A DNA stretch of 64,000 nucleotides from Polynucleobacter sp. 86C-FISCH (GCF_018882415.1 NZ_JACVOL010000001.1:1403531-1467530), one strand, 5' to 3'. Numbered from the stretch's first letter, positions 29,378 through 41,788 are shown. The notes: generated from the letters alone by a model not told the origin. A program made the numbers and translations.

Positions 29378-30451
29378 ATGTATGTAGAACAAATCATGAC
29401 GATGTTGGGTTTGTCTGATTTGCAATTGGCGCTGGCTGTTATTGGTCTTTTAATACTGATTGCAGTAGCTGTTCTAAACATTAAGTATTCTCGTGCTCGC
29501 CGTAAAGCAAAAGAGCAAAGCGAATATGCTTTAGATGATCGCTTTGCACGTGAGCCAAGCTTTTCCCAGGGCTTTGCGGATGGCGATGCATCTGGTCGAG
29601 CAGAGCCTGGCTTTGGCGAGCCCTTAACAACAATTTCCGCCCCAGAAAAGTTCGCGATTGATCCGCGCATCGATTGCGTTATTACCTTGCGTTTTGATGA
29701 AGCCATAAGCGGCGCAGAAATTCTGGCAGAAATTAACGCTTGGACCGATCTTGAAGCCCAATCTACAGCGCGTTGGATGTGTGAAGGTTTAAACGCGGAT
29801 GTCGATGCTGCTGAAGACTGGGAAGAATTAAAGCCTGAAGGATCTTATTCAGAGTTACAACTGGCCATTCAGTTGGCTAGCCGCAAAGGTCCGATTGGTG
29901 TTTTGGAACTTTCTGATTTCTGCTCTCGTGCCCAGTCCCTTGCTGAAACTTTAGGCTCGCAAATTGATATGCCTAGCGTCAGCACCATGCTGGAAAGCGC
30001 TAAAGAATTAGATGTGATGGCTGCTGAGAGTGATATACAGTTGAGCATCAATGTGCTATTTGATGAACCATGCCCTTGGGGTAACTTTGATGCCCTCATG
30101 CGCCAACGCGGCTTCAAGTTATCTCGTAACGGACGCCAATATGAATACCTCAGCAAAGGCGTTGTGCTTTTCAATAGCGCTGACTTGGATCCGAATAAGT
30201 CCGTAGCTCAAGTCACTTTGTTGCTAGAGGTTCCTTTAGTTCCGCAAGATGAGCGCGCATTTGAAAGAATGCTCTCTGAGGGTGTGGAGATTGCCCAAGC
30301 TGCTCATGGCCGCTTGGTAGATGACAATGGCATTAACTTAAGTGAAGCTGCAGTCATTAGTATTCGTCAGCACCTTGATGTTCTCTATGCCAATCTTGAG
30401 AAATCTGGCATTCCTGCTGGATCTTCTACATCCAGCAGACTCTTTAGCTAG
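29378..30451 (+). CDS. zipA: ZipA-like FtsZ-binding division protein
   Basis: Membrane-anchored protein of 357 residues that abuts the smc stop directly. An N-terminal helix (LQLALAVIGLLILIAVAVLN, residues about 17-36) is followed by a basic stretch (RARRKAK), an acidic linker and, from about residue 215, a C-terminal globular domain resembling the FtsZ-binding fold (PCPWGNFDALMRQRGFKLSR; VTLLLEVPLVP). The type I' topology fits ZipA, although identity to enteric ZipA is clearly low and the linker is short of Pro/Gln. The position between smc and ligA supports this call. Confidence 0.75.
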   Translation: MYVEQIMTMLGLSDLQLALAVIGLLILIAVAVLNIKYSRARRKAKEQSEYALDDRFAREPSFSQGFADGDASGRAEPGFGEPLTTISAPEKFAIDPRIDCVITLRFDEAISGAEILAEINAWTDLEAQSTARWMCEGLNADVDAAEDWEELKPEGSYSELQLAIQLASRKGPIGVLELSDFCSRAQSLAETLGSQIDMPSVSTMLESAKELDVMAAESDIQLSINVLFDEPCPWGNFDALMRQRGFKLSRNGRQYEYLSKGVVLFNSADLDPNKSVAQVTLLLEVPLVPQDERAFERMLSEGVEIAQAAHGRLVDDNGINLSEAAVISIRQHLDVLYANLEKSGIPAGSSTSSRLFS

Positions 30452-32476
<2,025 letters not shown>

Positions 32477-32495
32477 AATTCATTATTCAGCGCTT

Positions 32496-33677
32496 ATGAA
32501 AACTCGCTTACTAGTATTGGTCTTTGCAATCGCTCTCGGAGCATCCTTGATTTCTTGCGGTGGAGGTGGCAGTACCGGTAGTGAGGGTGGTGGCAACAAT
32601 CCGAGTCCTCAGACCCTTACCCCTTGGACTGGCCTATATGACGGCTTGAATACCATATACCTCCCTTATGTTAATGGGCAAATTACCACTGCTTCAGTCC
32701 CTTCGATATACGCCAAGATTGGCGATCATCCAAGCGCCGTGGCATTTGGAATGGATACCGGATCGACAGGTACAGTTGTATCTCCAGAATATTTCACTCC
32801 GGGCGATGGCGACATCCTCCAAGGTCTTGGTAGTGTGACCTACAGCAGTAGCGGTATCGTGTGGAGTGGCGAGGTCTGGCGCACTAAAGTTTCTTTGATG
32901 TCTAGTTCAACCGAAGTGGTTGCTGAAGCTTCAGTTGATGTGCTAAGGGTGTCGGATCAGACCTGTCTTGATCATGCCAGGGATTGCACGCCAAAGCGCG
33001 CTCCAACTGGGATTCACTTTATGGGTATCGGGTTTAATTCTGGCACTGGATTTACTTTGCCACCGAATGTGGTGTCTGCGGCTGCGAACAATCCCTTTAC
33101 CAACTTAACTTATACAAAGAATGTTCCGTTAAATACTGTCCGTAAGGGTTGGTTGCTTACCAACCAAGGGGTTTATTTGGGAATGTCTAGTGAGTTAACT
33201 AAAAATTTTGCATTTGTTAAGTTAGAACAAAATCCTGCCACTTTAGGATCTACCACGCCTCTATGGCAAAGTGCACCAGCAGCAGTGGGTGTGAATGGAG
33301 TTGTCAAGCAAGGTGTTTCACTGGTGGATACCGGGGTTGGGGAGATGTTGATTTCGCCAGTTGCTGCCAATGGCTATGCACCTGGAGATATGCCGCTTGG
33401 TGTTTCGATAGACATTCTTTTCCCAAGTCAGGCCCAGCCTCAACCAGCTTATTACAACTTTGTGGTTACAAGTCCTACGAATCCTGGATTAAATCCAATG
33501 ACGCCTGGAACGGTGATTGTTTCCGAGGACACTTCCGGCATTGTTTTTGTTAATACCGGAAGAAATTTTTTGCAAGGATTTAATTATTTGTACGATGGCG
33601 TATCTGGCTATGTTGGCTATGGTGATAATGGGAATAACGCCGCAAATCTTTATCGTGCGATTGTTCCAACACAATAA
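32496..33677 (+). CDS. Pepsin-like (two Asp-Thr-Gly) secreted lipoprotein, DUF3443-like
   Basis: Exported lipoprotein of 393 residues. The signal peptide ends with the lipobox LISC at residues 18-21, followed by a Gly/Ser linker. Two motifs resemble the paired active sites of pepsin-type proteases: MDTGSTGTVVS with Asp87, and LVDTGVGEMLIS with Asp278. Their separation (191 residues) is close to that in pepsin. Between them, VTYSSSGIVWSGEVW could be the flap, and HFMGIGFNS matches the DGILGLG region. The C-terminal GRNFLQGFNYLYDGVSGYVG resembles the closing strand pair of pepsins. A Cys pair (QTCLDHARDC) may form a disulfide. It resembles DUF3443 proteins of Burkholderiales as I remember them; protease activity is inference. 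Confidence 0.72.
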   Translation: MKTRLLVLVFAIALGASLISCGGGGSTGSEGGGNNPSPQTLTPWTGLYDGLNTIYLPYVNGQITTASVPSIYAKIGDHPSAVAFGMDTGSTGTVVSPEYFTPGDGDILQGLGSVTYSSSGIVWSGEVWRTKVSLMSSSTEVVAEASVDVLRVSDQTCLDHARDCTPKRAPTGIHFMGIGFNSGTGFTLPPNVVSAAANNPFTNLTYTKNVPLNTVRKGWLLTNQGVYLGMSSELTKNFAFVKLEQNPATLGSTTPLWQSAPAAVGVNGVVKQGVSLVDTGVGEMLISPVAANGYAPGDMPLGVSIDILFPSQAQPQPAYYNFVVTSPTNPGLNPMTPGTVIVSEDTSGIVFVNTGRNFLQGFNYLYDGVSGYVGYGDNGNNAANLYRAIVPTQ

Positions 33678-33690
33678 ATCCTAGTACTAC

Positions 33691-34182
33691 ATGAGTATTT
33701 TTGATTGTATTGCCGATGAGGCGAAAAAAACGGAGTATCAAAGCCAGTGCGATGCCATTCTGGAATCATCAAACCCATTTTCTCGCGCAACCATCCAGGG
33801 TCATATTACAGCTAGCGGTTTAGTAGTTAAGGATGGTAAGGCTTTACTAATTTTTCATCCTTATATCAAGCGCTGGTTCCAGCCTGGTGGCCATATTGAT
33901 GAAGGCGACTCTCCGATTGCGGCTGCAATTAGAGAGGTTTACGAAGAAACTGGCTACGTCTGCGAACTGGACTCTGACAGTCAAGATCCGATTGATATTG
34001 ATATTCACGAGATCCCTGAAAATCCTAAAAAGGGCGAGGGCGCTCATTTACATATTGATTTGCTTTATTGTTTGCGAGTCGTGCGACAAGAACAATCAGC
34101 AGAGGATATTGAATGCAAGTGGTTTGCTTTCGGTGATATCGAAAGCATTCGAATCCAGCGAGCCTTGGCTAAATTGGGTTAA
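33691..34182 (+). CDS. Nudix hydrolase
   Basis: A 163-residue pyrophosphohydrolase of unknown substrate. The Nudix box runs from Gly67 ([20 protein letters not shown], then TGYV). The catalytic REVYEETG core (residues 81-88) is intact, but the first conserved Glu is Asp (Asp73). It is 13 bases after the lipoprotein gene. Its stop codon overlaps the glnD stop on the other strand, sharing TTAA. The substrate cannot be read from the sequence. Confidence 0.85.
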   Translation: MSIFDCIADEAKKTEYQSQCDAILESSNPFSRATIQGHITASGLVVKDGKALLIFHPYIKRWFQPGGHIDEGDSPIAAAIREVYEETGYVCELDSDSQDPIDIDIHEIPENPKKGEGAHLHIDLLYCLRVVRQEQSAEDIECKWFAFGDIESIRIQRALAKLG

Positions 34183-36776
34183 GCCCCTAACGCCTCTAGT
34201 AACTCTGTCTCAAGCTGAATCTGTAGCTTGGGATTCTTACCCAAGTTAGCAGCATCAAGAAGCAGTACGTCTTCCACTCGCTCGCCAAGAGTATTAATAC
34301 GTGCTGTGTGGATTGATACCTGATGCTTCGCTAATACTCGAGATATGGTGTAGAGCAGTCCGGTGCGGTCACTTGCTGATAGTGCCAGCGTGTAGTATCT
34401 ACCGCGATCATCCGGAACCATGTGAACGCGTGGCTGAATTGGAAATGTGCGAGATTGTCTTGAGAGGCGACCCATGCTTGGGGTTGGTAATGGCTCGCTA
34501 TTCGTTAGCGCAGCAGTAAGTTCAAACTCTACTAGCTGAATAATGTCACGATAACTGCCACCTTCATCCACTAAGTTACTACCAGAGATTTGGAAGCTAT
34601 CTAAGGCATAGCCATGACGCGTCGTATGAATACGTGCATCCCAAATGGAGAAGCCGTGTCTCTCGAAGTACGCACAGATTCTGGCAAACAGATCTTCTTG
34701 ATCTTTTACGTAGACAGCTACTTGCAGCCCTTCGCCAATTGGAGATAACCTGGCTCTGACAATTGGCTGCTCACTATTTACTTTATTAAATAGATGGCGT
34801 GTAAGCCAAGCAATATCAGAAGAATCTTGTCTTAAGAAGAAGGCAACGTCCAATTGCTTCCATAGGTCTTCATAAGCATCATCGTTAATGCCATAGAGAC
34901 GCAACTTCGCTTTGGATTCTTCTTGGTGTTGCGCTAATTCTGAGGAGGCATCCGGCTTAGCTCCACCTAATACTCTTAGGGTTGCGCGATACAGGTCTTC
35001 AAGGAGTTTGCCTTTCCAGGCATTCCAGACTTTCGGGCTAGTACCTCGAACATCGGCAACGGTGAGTAAGTAGAGTGCAGTGAGATGACGCTCATCACCC
35101 ATCTTTTTAGCAAATGCTTTCACGACATCAGGATCGGTGATGTCTTGCTTCTGAGCTGTTTGGCTCATATTGAGATGTTCAGCTACCAACCATACTAAAA
35201 GCTCAGTATCTTTTTTATCCAGGCCATGTTCTTTAGCGAACTTGCGTGTATCTGCTTTTCCTAGTTGCGAATGGTCGCCCCCACGCCCTTTGGCAATATC
35301 ATGAAAGAGTGCTGCAATAACGAGCAACCAAGGTTTCTCAAAGTGAGCAATGAGACTGCTGCAGAAAGGGAACTCATGAGTGTGTTCAACCACCATGAAG
35401 CGGCGCACATTGCGTAGCACCATCAGGATGTGTTGATCGACTGTGTATATATGGAACAGGTCATGCTGCATCTGCCCAACAATCTTTCTGAAGGCTGGAA
35501 GGTAACGCCCTAGTACGCTGCTGCGATTCATCAGGTGGAAAGCACGGCTTACACCTTCAGGCTGCTTCAAGATCTCCATAAAAAGCGCGCGATTAATCGG
35601 GTCTTTGCGCCATTTGCTATCCATCTTAGTTCTGGCGTTGTAGAGCGCTCTGAAGATGGTTGCCGATAAGCTCTTTACATTAGATGTTTGGGCAAATACT
35701 AAGAAGGTTCTCAGAATTTGCTCTGGATGTTTTTGAAAGAGCTCCGGATCCGTAATATCCAATACTCCTTGGCGCTCAATAAAGTATTCATTACCTTCAC
35801 CTGGAATAGGGTGAGTGGTTTTAGATTCCTGCGGGAAAAGAATGGCTTCAATGTTCTGCAGTAGAACATCGTTCAATTGGGTTACTGCTTTAGCAGCCCA
35901 ATAGTAGCGGCGCATGATTGCTTCACTAGCAACCCTTGGGGATTCTTCTTTGATGCCCATGGACGCTGCTAAAGGGGCCTGTAAATCAAAAGCCAGAACA
36001 TCTTGCCTACGTTTTGCTAGGAGGTGGAGGTTGGCACGTAAGGTTTCTAAAAATCGTTGATTGCGATTGAGTTCAGTCAGTTCGCGTTGCGTGACAAGGC
36101 CGGCCTCGTGTAGATCCTTAAAGGTATCGCCCAATAGCGCGGCTTTACTCACCCAAGAGATCACTTGCAAATCACGCAAGCCGCCGGGACTCTCTTTGCA
36201 ATTTGGCTCTAGAGAGTAAGGGGTGTTCTGATATTTGTAGTGACGCTGAATTTGTTCTGCTTGCTTGGCTTGGAAAAAAGCCTTTGGATCCATAGCTGCT
36301 TCAAAGGCTTTTGCAAAGTCTTTGAATAAAGCTTTCTTGCCGCAAAGGAAGCGTGCTTCTAAAAGTGAGGTACGTACCGTGACATCTTGATCAGATTCTG
36401 AAATACATTCAGCGATATTACGGACCGAGGAGCCTATCTCTAAACCCACATCCCAGCAACTAGCAATAAATTGCTCAACTTGCTTTGATAGGGCGATTGC
36501 CTGCTTTTCATCTTCCGGCAAAAGAATGAGGATGTCGATATCAGAGGATGGGAATAAAGCATTTCTTCCATAGCCACCAACAGCTATTAAAGCGGCTTCG
36601 TTTTTTAAGCCACTGTTATTCCAAAGATGGGCGAGTATTTGATCGCTCATCTTAGTAAGTTGTTTAGTTAACTTACCTACCGCTTGTGTTTTTCTAAACT
36701 CGTCGTAAGCAACTTCGCGAGCGGCACGCAGGCTAGCTGCATCAGTGATTTTGCTTGCTGCCTGAAGCTTGCTCAT
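34179..36776 (-). CDS. glnD: PII uridylyltransferase / uridylyl-removing enzyme
   Basis: Bifunctional nitrogen sensor of 865 residues that uridylylates PII when glutamine is low and removes UMP when it is high. The nucleotidyltransferase site is [19 protein letters not shown] near residue 68. The HD hydrolase site is [18 protein letters not shown] near residue 480. Two C-terminal ACT domains bind glutamine ([39 protein letters not shown]). It lies 4 bases after the map stop, so the two are co-transcribed. Confidence 0.96.
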   Translation of the reverse strand: MSKLQAASKITDAASLRAAREVAYDEFRKTQAVGKLTKQLTKMSDQILAHLWNNSGLKNEAALIAVGGYGRNALFPSSDIDILILLPEDEKQAIALSKQVEQFIASCWDVGLEIGSSVRNIAECISESDQDVTVRTSLLEARFLCGKKALFKDFAKAFEAAMDPKAFFQAKQAEQIQRHYKYQNTPYSLEPNCKESPGGLRDLQVISWVSKAALLGDTFKDLHEAGLVTQRELTELNRNQRFLETLRANLHLLAKRRQDVLAFDLQAPLAASMGIKEESPRVASEAIMRRYYWAAKAVTQLNDVLLQNIEAILFPQESKTTHPIPGEGNEYFIERQGVLDITDPELFQKHPEQILRTFLVFAQTSNVKSLSATIFRALYNARTKMDSKWRKDPINRALFMEILKQPEGVSRAFHLMNRSSVLGRYLPAFRKIVGQMQHDLFHIYTVDQHILMVLRNVRRFMVVEHTHEFPFCSSLIAHFEKPWLLVIAALFHDIAKGRGGDHSQLGKADTRKFAKEHGLDKKDTELLVWLVAEHLNMSQTAQKQDITDPDVVKAFAKKMGDERHLTALYLLTVADVRGTSPKVWNAWKGKLLEDLYRATLRVLGGAKPDASSELAQHQEESKAKLRLYGINDDAYEDLWKQLDVAFFLRQDSSDIAWLTRHLFNKVNSEQPIVRARLSPIGEGLQVAVYVKDQEDLFARICAYFERHGFSIWDARIHTTRHGYALDSFQISGSNLVDEGGSYRDIIQLVEFELTAALTNSEPLPTPSMGRLSRQSRTFPIQPRVHMVPDDRGRYYTLALSASDRTGLLYTISRVLAKHQVSIHTARINTLGERVEDVLLLDAANLGKNPKLQIQLETELLEALGA

Positions 36777-36780
36777 GAAT

Positions 36781-37617
36781 TTATGCGCTTGCTAAAGCGG
36801 GTCTAAAAGATAAGCCTTTAACGCAATCAGGTGGTGGGTTGCTGCCTTCCGACCATGTCAATACCTCAACACCAGTCTGAGTTACTAGCAAGGTATGTTC
36901 CCATTGTGCTGACAGGCTGCGATCTTTTGTTTTGACAGTCCACTGGTCAGGCATGGTGCGAATATCTCTTTTGCCGGCATTAATCATCGGCTCAATTGTG
37001 AAAGTCATTCCAGCCTCCAACTTTTCACCAGTTCCTGGTTTGCCATAGTGAAGAATTTGTGGGTCTTGATGAAATACTTTACCAATGCCATGTCCGCAAT
37101 ATTCTCGTACTACTGAGTAGCCAGCTTTCTCAGCATGCGTCTGAATCACGTGACCAATGTCACCTAGTGATGCGCCTGGTTTAACTTGAGCAATACCAAG
37201 CCACATGCATTCAAAAGTAATTTGTGTGAGACGTTTTGCCATGACAGAAACTTCACCCACCATGAACATGCGGCTGGTATCGCCGTAATAACCATCAGGC
37301 GTAATAACGGTGATGTCCAGATTTACTACGTCACCAGTCTTCAAAACTTTGTCGCCAGGAATGCCGTGGCAGATCACATCGTTTACTGAGGTGCAAATTG
37401 ATGCTGGAAAAGGAGGGTATCCAGGTGGTTGATAGTTCAGCGGAGCGGGAATGGTCTTTTGGACATCGCGCATGTATTCATGGCAAATCCGATCCAGCTC
37501 TCCTGTTGTAACCCCGGCTTTGACGTGGGGTGCCACATGATCCAGAACCTCGCTGGCTAAGCGGCCAGCTTCGCGCATCCCTTGGATGTCTTTTTCTGCG
37601 GTAAATACACTATTCAT
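36781..37617 (-). CDS. map: Methionine aminopeptidase, type I
   Basis: Removes the initiator methionine, 278 residues. The five metal ligands are visible: the Asp pair in [19 protein letters not shown], His in [15 protein letters not shown], Glu in [10 protein letters not shown], and Glu in QWEHTLLVT. It is divergent from rpsB across 269 bases, a classic map/rpsB arrangement. A 19-base palindrome at 37660-37678 lies between its start and the rpsB promoter. The C-terminal tail is about 14 residues longer than minimal type I enzymes. Confidence 0.96.
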   Translation of the reverse strand: MNSVFTAEKDIQGMREAGRLASEVLDHVAPHVKAGVTTGELDRICHEYMRDVQKTIPAPLNYQPPGYPPFPASICTSVNDVICHGIPGDKVLKTGDVVNLDITVITPDGYYGDTSRMFMVGEVSVMAKRLTQITFECMWLGIAQVKPGASLGDIGHVIQTHAEKAGYSVVREYCGHGIGKVFHQDPQILHYGKPGTGEKLEAGMTFTIEPMINAGKRDIRTMPDQWTVKTKDRSLSAQWEHTLLVTQTGVEVLTWSEGSNPPPDCVKGLSFRPALASA

Positions 37618-37659
37618 CCCTTGATTATCAACGACTTGGAGAGTTTTGGTTTGCTCAAA

Positions 37660-37678
37660 TTGCCTAAAAATTAGGCAA
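37660..37678. repeat. Short perfect inverted repeat upstream of map
   Basis: TTGCCTAA, a three-base spacer and TTAGGCAA form an 8-bp perfect dyad, 43 bases upstream of the map start. No T-run follows on the plus strand, so it is not a clear terminator. It may be an operator or a transcript hairpin; I cannot tell which. Confidence 0.45.
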
Positions 37679-37771
37679 ATATCCCATTTTTAGGACATCT
37701 GGAGGCCATTTTGAGGTCAAGCCTCATGTTCTACCTGGGCGTAAAGGTAGCTAGAGCATTGATATTTAAGC

Positions 37772-37886
37772 TATAATTTGGGTCTCAGGTCTATTTTGGA
37801 CTTGAAATCGCGAGTTGAGCCTTCCAGGGTGGCGTTTTTTTAGCGCAGCTAGGACTCAACTTTAGAACCAACCCTTAGGAGAAGTT
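37772..37886 (+). promoter_or_regulatory. rpsB promoter -10 element and structured leader
   Basis: A consensus -10 box TATAAT (37772-37777) with no good -35 precedes a leader of about 100 bases. The leader can form hairpin 1, TCAGGTC / GACTTGA (37785-37805, 7 bp). Hairpin 2 has an outer stem AGTTGAG (37813-37819) with CTCAACT (37855-37861), continued by CC/GG across one bulged base and enclosing about 30 bases. AGGAG lies 8 bases before the ATG. Ribosomal protein S2 is known to repress rpsB-tsf translation through the leader in E. coli; a similar role here is inference. Confidence 0.6.
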
Positions 37887-38636
37887 ATGTCAGTAACTAT
37901 GCGTCAAATGCTGGAAGCCGGTTGCCATTTTGGTCACCAAACTCGCTTCTGGTCCCCAAAGATGGCCCCATTTATTTTCGGTCATCGCAACAAAATCCAC
38001 ATCATCAACTTGGAAAAAACATTGCCAATGTTTCAGGACGCCCTGAAATTTGCAAAACAAGTTGCTGCTAACCGTGGCACGATTTTATTTGTTGGTACTA
38101 AGCGTCAATCACGCGAGATCATTGCTGAAGAAGCTGCTCGTGCTGGTATGCCTTACATCGACAGCCGTTGGTTGGGCGGTACGCTCACTAACTTCAAAAC
38201 TGTTAAAGGTTCCCTCAAGCGTTTGAAAGATATGGAAGTTGCTAAAGAAGCTGGCGACTGGGAAAAGCTTTCTAAGAAAGAGGCTTTGACTAACGACCGT
38301 GATCTCGACAAATTGCAAAAAGCGCTTGGCGGTATCAAAGATTTGAACGGCGTTCCTGATGCGATTTTCGTAGTGGACGTTGGCTATCACAAGATTGCTA
38401 TTACTGAAGCTAACAAGCTTGGTATTCCAGTAATCGCTGTTGTGGATACCAACCACTCACCAGAAGGTGTTGATTACATCATCCCTGGTAACGATGACTC
38501 AAGCAAAGCTGTAACCCTCTATGCACGTGGCATTGCTGACGCAATCCTCGAAGGCAAAGCTAACTCTGTTCAAGAAATCTTGACAGCAGTTAAAGAAGGT
38601 GAAGAAGAGTTTGTTGAAGAAGGGAACGCTGAATAA
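37887..38636 (+). CDS. rpsB: 30S ribosomal protein S2
   Basis: Small-subunit protein of 249 residues. The N-terminus [20 protein letters not shown] and the tracts [32 protein letters not shown] and [20 protein letters not shown] are strongly conserved in S2. The C-terminus is acidic ([14 protein letters not shown]). It shares one base with the tsf start (TAATG), so translation of the two is coupled. Confidence 0.98.
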   Translation: MSVTMRQMLEAGCHFGHQTRFWSPKMAPFIFGHRNKIHIINLEKTLPMFQDALKFAKQVAANRGTILFVGTKRQSREIIAEEAARAGMPYIDSRWLGGTLTNFKTVKGSLKRLKDMEVAKEAGDWEKLSKKEALTNDRDLDKLQKALGGIKDLNGVPDAIFVVDVGYHKIAITEANKLGIPVIAVVDTNHSPEGVDYIIPGNDDSSKAVTLYARGIADAILEGKANSVQEILTAVKEGEEEFVEEGNAE

Positions 38637-39520
38637 TGGCCGCTATTACCGCTGCAATGGTTGGCGAATTACGCGCCAAAACTGATGCTCCGATGATGGA
38701 GTGCAAAAAAGCTTTGACTGAGGCTGATGGTGATATGGCTCGTGCAGAAGAAATTCTGCGTGTAAAGCTTGGTAGCAAAGCTGGCAAAGCAGCTTCTCGT
38801 GTAACTGCTGAAGGTATCGTTGCTGCTTCTATCAATGGCACTACTGGTGCATTGTTAGAAGTGAACTGCGAAACAGATTTCGTTTCTAAGAACGATGACT
38901 TCTTGGCATTCACAGATGCGTGCGTGAAGTTGGTTGCTGAAAAGAACCCAGCTGACGTTGCTGCTTTGTTGGCATTGCCAATGAATGGTCAAACTGTTGA
39001 TGAAGTTCGTAGCGCATTGATCGGTAAGATCGGCGAGAACATCATGCCACGTCGTTTCAAGCGTTTCGCTGGTAGCAACAAGTTGGTTTCTTACCTCCAC
39101 GGTACACGTATCGGTGTAGTGGTCGAGTTTGAAGGCGACGACACTGCCGCTAAAGACGTTGCGATGCATATTGCTGCAATGAAGCCAGTAGCTTTGTCTA
39201 TGGCTGACGTTCCTGCTGAAGCAATTGCTGTTGAGCGTAGCGTTGCTGTTCAAAAAGCTGCTGAATCTGGCAAACCACCAGAAATCGTTGAAAAGATGGT
39301 TGAAGGTTCTATTCAGAAGTACCTCAAAGAGGTTTCTTTGTTGAACCAGACTTTCGTTAAAAACGACAAGCAAACTGTTGAGCAAATGCTCAAGGCTGCA
39401 AATACAACAATCAAGGGTTTCACCATGTTTGTTGTAGGCGAGGGCATTGAGAAGCGTCAAGACGACTTTGCAGCTGAAGTTGCTGCACAAGTAGCTGCCG
39501 CCTCTAAAGCAACTGCTTAA
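38636..39520 (+). CDS. tsf: Elongation factor Ts
   Basis: Nucleotide exchange factor for EF-Tu, 294 residues. The UBA-like N-terminus ([27 protein letters not shown]) and the EF-Tu-contacting [10 protein letters not shown] region are clear. The N-, core and C-terminal modules are all present, and the length is usual. It forms the rpsB-tsf pair and ends before a hairpin terminator. Confidence 0.98.
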   Translation: MAAITAAMVGELRAKTDAPMMECKKALTEADGDMARAEEILRVKLGSKAGKAASRVTAEGIVAASINGTTGALLEVNCETDFVSKNDDFLAFTDACVKLVAEKNPADVAALLALPMNGQTVDEVRSALIGKIGENIMPRRFKRFAGSNKLVSYLHGTRIGVVVEFEGDDTAAKDVAMHIAAMKPVALSMADVPAEAIAVERSVAVQKAAESGKPPEIVEKMVEGSIQKYLKEVSLLNQTFVKNDKQTVEQMLKAANTTIKGFTMFVVGEGIEKRQDDFAAEVAAQVAAASKATA

Positions 39521-39561
39521 TTAGCTGGTTTGGGGCTTGCCCCAGCCGGTTGGTAATACCC

Positions 39562-39600
39562 AAAAGGGCATGGAAACCTTAGTTTCTGTGCCCTTTTCTT
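39562..39600 (+). terminator. Terminator after tsf
   Basis: A long hairpin with outer stem AAAAGGGCA / TGCCCTTTT and inner stem GAAAC / GTTTC is followed by CTTT. It lies 42 bases after the tsf stop. A second, GC-rich hairpin (TGGGG / CCCCA, 39531-39544) precedes it. The pair probably limits read-through into pyrH. Confidence 0.85.
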
Positions 39601-39625
39601 TGATCCCTACCAAGCCCTTTATAAT
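39600..39625 (+). promoter_or_regulatory. Putative pyrH promoter
   Basis: A consensus -10 TATAAT at 39620-39625 is preceded by TTGATC at 39600-39605. The 14-base spacing is shorter than ideal, so the -35 assignment is weak. It lies just after the tsf terminator and about 80 bases before the pyrH ATG, so it is likely to drive the pyrH-frr-uppS run. Confidence 0.45.
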
Positions 39626-39706
39626 TTGGCGGAGATATTAAAAAGTGCTTAAAGATCAATAAGCTAAGTAAGTTAATTACTTGGCAAATTACGGAAAATA
39701 GAAAAC

Positions 39707-40417
39707 ATGCCAGCCTACAAACGAGTCCTCCTAAAACTATCTGGTGAAGCCCTTATGGGTGACGATGCTTTCGGCATCAATCCAGTCACCATTGATTCCA
39801 TGGTCAAAGAAATCGCCGAGGTTGTGAATAGCGGAGTACAGCTAGCGATTGTCATTGGCGGCGGCAACATTTTCCGCGGTGTTGCTGGCGGTGCTGCAGG
39901 CATGGATCGCGCAACTGCCGATTACATGGGTATGTTGGCAACCATGATGAATTCATTAGCGCTCCAAGATGCCTTGCGTCAAAAAGGTGTTGAGGCACGC
40001 GTGCAATCTGCTCTTCGTATGGATCAGGTAGTAGAGCCTTACATTCGCCCTCGTGCAATTCGTGCAATGGGCGAAGGCAAGGTTGTGATCTTTGCTGCTG
40101 GTACTGGCAATCCATTCTTTACCACTGACACGGCTGCCGCACTGCGTGGGGCTGAGATGGGTGTTGAGGTTATGCTCAAGGCCACCAAGGTAGACGGCAT
40201 CTATAGCGCTGATCCAGTAAAAGATCCAACAGCTACTTTATATAAAACCATTACGTTTGATGAAGCGTTAATTAAGAATCTACAAGTGATGGATGCAACT
40301 GCATTTGCGCTGTGTCGCGATCGTAAATTACCAATCAAAGTATTTTCAATTCTCAAGCCGGGCGCATTAATGCGTGTAGTGCAAGGTGAGCCTGAAGGTA
40401 CTTTGGTGCACGTTTAA
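39707..40417 (+). CDS. pyrH: Uridylate kinase
   Basis: Hexameric bacterial UMP kinase, 236 residues, of the amino-acid-kinase fold. The N-terminal [27 protein letters not shown] and the nucleotide-site tract [20 protein letters not shown] are family signatures. It makes UDP for nucleic acid and envelope precursors. It heads a long gene run with short gaps, and is followed 11 bases later by frr. Confidence 0.97.
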   Translation: MPAYKRVLLKLSGEALMGDDAFGINPVTIDSMVKEIAEVVNSGVQLAIVIGGGNIFRGVAGGAAGMDRATADYMGMLATMMNSLALQDALRQKGVEARVQSALRMDQVVEPYIRPRAIRAMGEGKVVIFAAGTGNPFFTTDTAAALRGAEMGVEVMLKATKVDGIYSADPVKDPTATLYKTITFDEALIKNLQVMDATAFALCRDRKLPIKVFSILKPGALMRVVQGEPEGTLVHV

Positions 40418-40428
40418 TAGGAGGCCTG

Positions 40429-40989
40429 ATGTCTGCAGCAGAAATTAAAACCACCACCAATCAAAAGATGGAAAAGTCTCTTGAGGCTTTGAAAACCAAT
40501 TTAGCCAAGATTCGCTCTGGCCGCGCTAATCCAGGAATTCTGGAGCACATTCATGTGGATTACTACGGCAATCCAACTCCATTAAGTCAGGTTGCCAGCT
40601 TGGGTCTGGCTGATGCACGCACAATCAACGTTCAGCCATTTGAAAAGACGATGGTCGCAGCAATCGAGAAGGCAATTCGCGATTCTGATTTAGGTCTAAA
40701 TCCAGCATCTCAAGGCACGGTAATTCGTGTTCCAATGCCTGCTTTGACCGAAGAGCGTCGTCGTGAGTTAACAAAGGTTGTAAAGAGCGAAGGCGAAGAT
40801 ACTAAGATTGCTGTACGCAATTTACGTCGTGATGCGAATGAGCATCTCAAGCGTTTAACCAAAGACAAAGAAATTTCTGAGGATGACGAGCGTCGGGCTA
40901 CTGATGATATTCAGAAGATGACAGACAAAGCAGTGGTCGATATTGACAAGATCATTGCTGAAAAAGAAAAAGAGATCATGACGGTTTAA
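40429..40989 (+). CDS. frr: Ribosome recycling factor
   Basis: Splits post-termination ribosomes with EF-G, 186 residues, the usual length. The tRNA-like three-helix bundle has the conserved [32 protein letters not shown] and [20 protein letters not shown] tracts. A clear ribosome site (AGGAGG) lies 5 bases before the ATG. Confidence 0.98.
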   Translation: MSAAEIKTTTNQKMEKSLEALKTNLAKIRSGRANPGILEHIHVDYYGNPTPLSQVASLGLADARTINVQPFEKTMVAAIEKAIRDSDLGLNPASQGTVIRVPMPALTEERRRELTKVVKSEGEDTKIAVRNLRRDANEHLKRLTKDKEISEDDERRATDDIQKMTDKAVVDIDKIIAEKEKEIMTV

Positions 40990-41014
40990 AGACCCGATTG
41001 AACTTCAGCTTCTA

Positions 41015-41788
41015 ATGACTCAACACTCCAGTTCAACTTTAGCTATTCCAGAGGTTAGTGCTGTACCTCGCCATGTTGCAATCATCATGGATGGTAACGG
41101 GCGCTGGGCCAGTAAGCGTATGATGCCTCGCGTTGCAGGACACTCCGAGGGTTTAGGTGCTGTTCGCAGAATTGTTCAAGAGTGTCGCAAGCTTGGTGTT
41201 GAGTATCTAACCGTATTTGCATTCAGCTCTGAGAACTGGCGCCGCCCACCTGAAGAGGTGGGTTTCTTGATGAAGCTATTTTTAAAGTCTCTCAAGGGTG
41301 AGGTGTCTCGCCTTGCTGAAAACGATATTGCTCTGCGATTAATTGGTGACTTGAGTCGTTTTGATAACGCCATTCAAGAGATGGTGGATTTTTCTGAAAA
41401 AAAGACTGCTGGGTGTAAGGGTCTCACTTTTACGATTGCCGCAAACTATGGTGGTCGCTGGGATATCTTGCAGGCAATGCGTCAATGTCTTTCGGCAAAC
41501 CCTAATTTAAAACCAGAACAGGTTACTGAAGAGTTGCTTCAGCCACATCTTTCGATGGCTTACGCGCCAGAGCCAGATTTATTCATTCGTACTGGTGGCG
41601 AACAACGTGTCAGTAACTTCTTGTTATGGCAACTAGCTTATACCGAGTTATATTTCACGGATATCTTGTGGCCTGATTTTGATGAGAAAGAATTGCACAA
41701 AGCGTTTGACTGGTTTAGTCAGCGCGAGCGCCGTTTTGGTCGTACCAGTGCTCAGCTTGCATCGCAAGCGATGAGCGATGCAGTTTGA
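41015..41788 (+). CDS. uppS: Undecaprenyl diphosphate synthase
   Basis: cis-Prenyltransferase that makes the C55 lipid carrier for peptidoglycan and LPS, 257 residues. Signature motifs are [14 protein letters not shown] (with the catalytic Asp), [15 protein letters not shown] and [18 protein letters not shown], then TELYF and WPDF. It lies 25 bases after frr. It shares a cluster with dxr, the committed step of its own precursor pathway. Confidence 0.97.
   Translation: MTQHSSSTLAIPEVSAVPRHVAIIMDGNGRWASKRMMPRVAGHSEGLGAVRRIVQECRKLGVEYLTVFAFSSENWRRPPEEVGFLMKLFLKSLKGEVSRLAENDIALRLIGDLSRFDNAIQEMVDFSEKKTAGCKGLTFTIAANYGGRWDILQAMRQCLSANPNLKPEQVTEELLQPHLSMAYAPEPDLFIRTGGEQRVSNFLLWQLAYTELYFTDILWPDFDEKELHKAFDWFSQRERRFGRTSAQLASQAMSDAV

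Noticed and set aside
38855..39490. Open frame of 211 codons on the minus strand, antisense to tsf
   Set aside because: It lies wholly inside tsf, has no ribosome site or family look, and mirrors the strong codon bias of a highly expressed gene.
39531..39544. GC-rich hairpin after tsf as a separate terminator or attenuator
   Set aside because: It lacks a following T-run; the next hairpin at 39562-39600 is the better terminator.
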